DNA from: JAYXXU01 sp037969155
GTDB taxonomy: Bacteria; Pseudomonadota; Gammaproteobacteria; Pseudomonadales; Moraxellaceae
Assembly: GCA_037969155.1 (NCBI GenBank)
Contig: JBBKWW010000151.1
Coordinates: 1-14,954, forward strand
Direction: 5' to 3'
Length of the DNA stretch: 14,954 nucleotides
In this document: positions 14,661-14,954 of the stretch, piece after piece
Layout: each line of letters begins with the position of its first letter
How positions within the stretch are numbered: the first letter of the stretch is position 1
Notes under the pieces: model-generated
The model's database searches: none
Seen by the model: the letters and a program-made list of their open reading frames with translations, nothing else
What the model was told of the DNA's origin: nothing
Translations under genes and position numbers: made by a program

Positions 14661-14745
14661 GCGCTGGTTTTCCCACGATAGGCTTCTCACTTAAAGATGC
14701 GGACAGTTTAACCTGAACTGCTTGCAAGTGTGGCGCAGCGATGCC

Positions 14746-14760
14746 AACCTTGGCAAGGTT
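14746..14760. promoter_or_regulatory. Palindrome in the folB-plsY spacer
   Basis: AACCTTG-G-CAAGGTT is a perfect 15-base palindrome, overlapped by a second one (GCCAA-CC-TTGGC, 14743-14754). It sits 20 bases before plsY and 86 before folB, where an operator or short transcript hairpin could act. No known regulator site is recognised. Confidence 0.3.
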
Positions 14761-14779
14761 TTAGCGGTGATGATGCTTC

Positions 14780-14954
14780 ATGTCAATGTGGGTCAGTTTC
14801 AGTATATTGTTAGTCGCGGCTTATTTACTCGGCTCAGTGTGTGCGGCGATTCCGATTTGCAAGCTGTTTAGACTGCCTGATCCACGCAGCATGGGATCGG
14901 CGAATCCAGGTGCAACCAATGTGCTGCGAATCGGTGGCAAACTGCCCGCAGCAC
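14780..14954 (+). CDS. plsY: PlsY: acyl-phosphate glycerol-3-phosphate acyltransferase, 5' part
   Basis: The frame runs off the right edge; 58 residues are present. PlsY is an inner-membrane enzyme that acylates glycerol-3-phosphate from acyl-phosphate, the first step of phospholipid synthesis. The first membrane helix includes AAYLLGSV. It is followed by LFRLPDPRSMGSANPGATNV and LRIGGK, which match the family's GSGNPGATN motif except Ala for the second Gly. ATG 14780 is taken; ATG 14786 two codons later is equally possible. The ribosome site is weak (GGTGATG). The position divergent from folB supports the call. Confidence 0.92.
   Translation, partial: MSMWVSFSILLVAAYLLGSVCAAIPICKLFRLPDPRSMGSANPGATNVLRIGGKLPAA

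Noticed and set aside
1..14954. CRISPR array, tRNA, rRNA, prophage or toxin-antitoxin pair
   Set aside because: No spaced direct repeats, no cloverleaf or rRNA sequence, and no integrase, phage or toxin-type genes were seen on either strand.

Overview
The window looks like chromosomal DNA of a gammaproteobacterium of the family Moraxellaceae. It carries an Acinetobacter-type fil cluster (filA-filF), a polyphosphate:AMP phosphotransferase of the Acinetobacter johnsonii type, a ubiE with a long N-terminal tail behind a FFLEELY-motif protein, and an Acinetobacter-like short FolK. Base composition looks more balanced than in A. baumannii, so a higher-GC relative is likely. This was judged by eye, not computed, and no species is claimed.

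Layout. Bases 1-7219 (+) hold the 3' end of filA, then filB (C39-type peptidase), filC (outer-membrane barrel), filD (FadL-like barrel), filE (periplasmic, Pro/Ala-rich) and filF (large lipoprotein). filB-filF are packed with 27, 12, -1 and 9 bp between them, so they read as one operon. The 248 bp filA-filB gap carries a perfect 10-bp hairpin. A two-way terminator at 7239-7261 separates this cluster from a convergent minus-strand operon: FFLEELY-motif protein, ubiE, ubiJ, ubiB (11395 down to 7286), the aerobic ubiquinone set. Divergent from it is pap (11476-12894, +), followed convergently by an unassigned 175-aa protein (13447-12920, -). A strong terminator and a 267-bp non-coding element with terminal inverted repeats follow. 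Then come folK and folB (minus, overlapping, folate synthesis), and the 5' end of plsY (+) runs off the window.

How the parts work together. The fil genes look like one cell-envelope export or surface-assembly system: a periplasm-facing cysteine peptidase, two outer-membrane barrels, a periplasmic linker protein and a lipoprotein. FilA and FilF share an eight-residue motif. UbiE methylates the quinone ring, UbiJ binds the lipid intermediate and UbiB is the atypical kinase/ATPase of the same pathway. Pap makes ADP from AMP and polyphosphate.

The two points most worth following are the MITE-like element at 13622-13888, whose right terminal repeat now supplies the last five codons and the stop of folK, and the incompletely characterised fil cluster itself.
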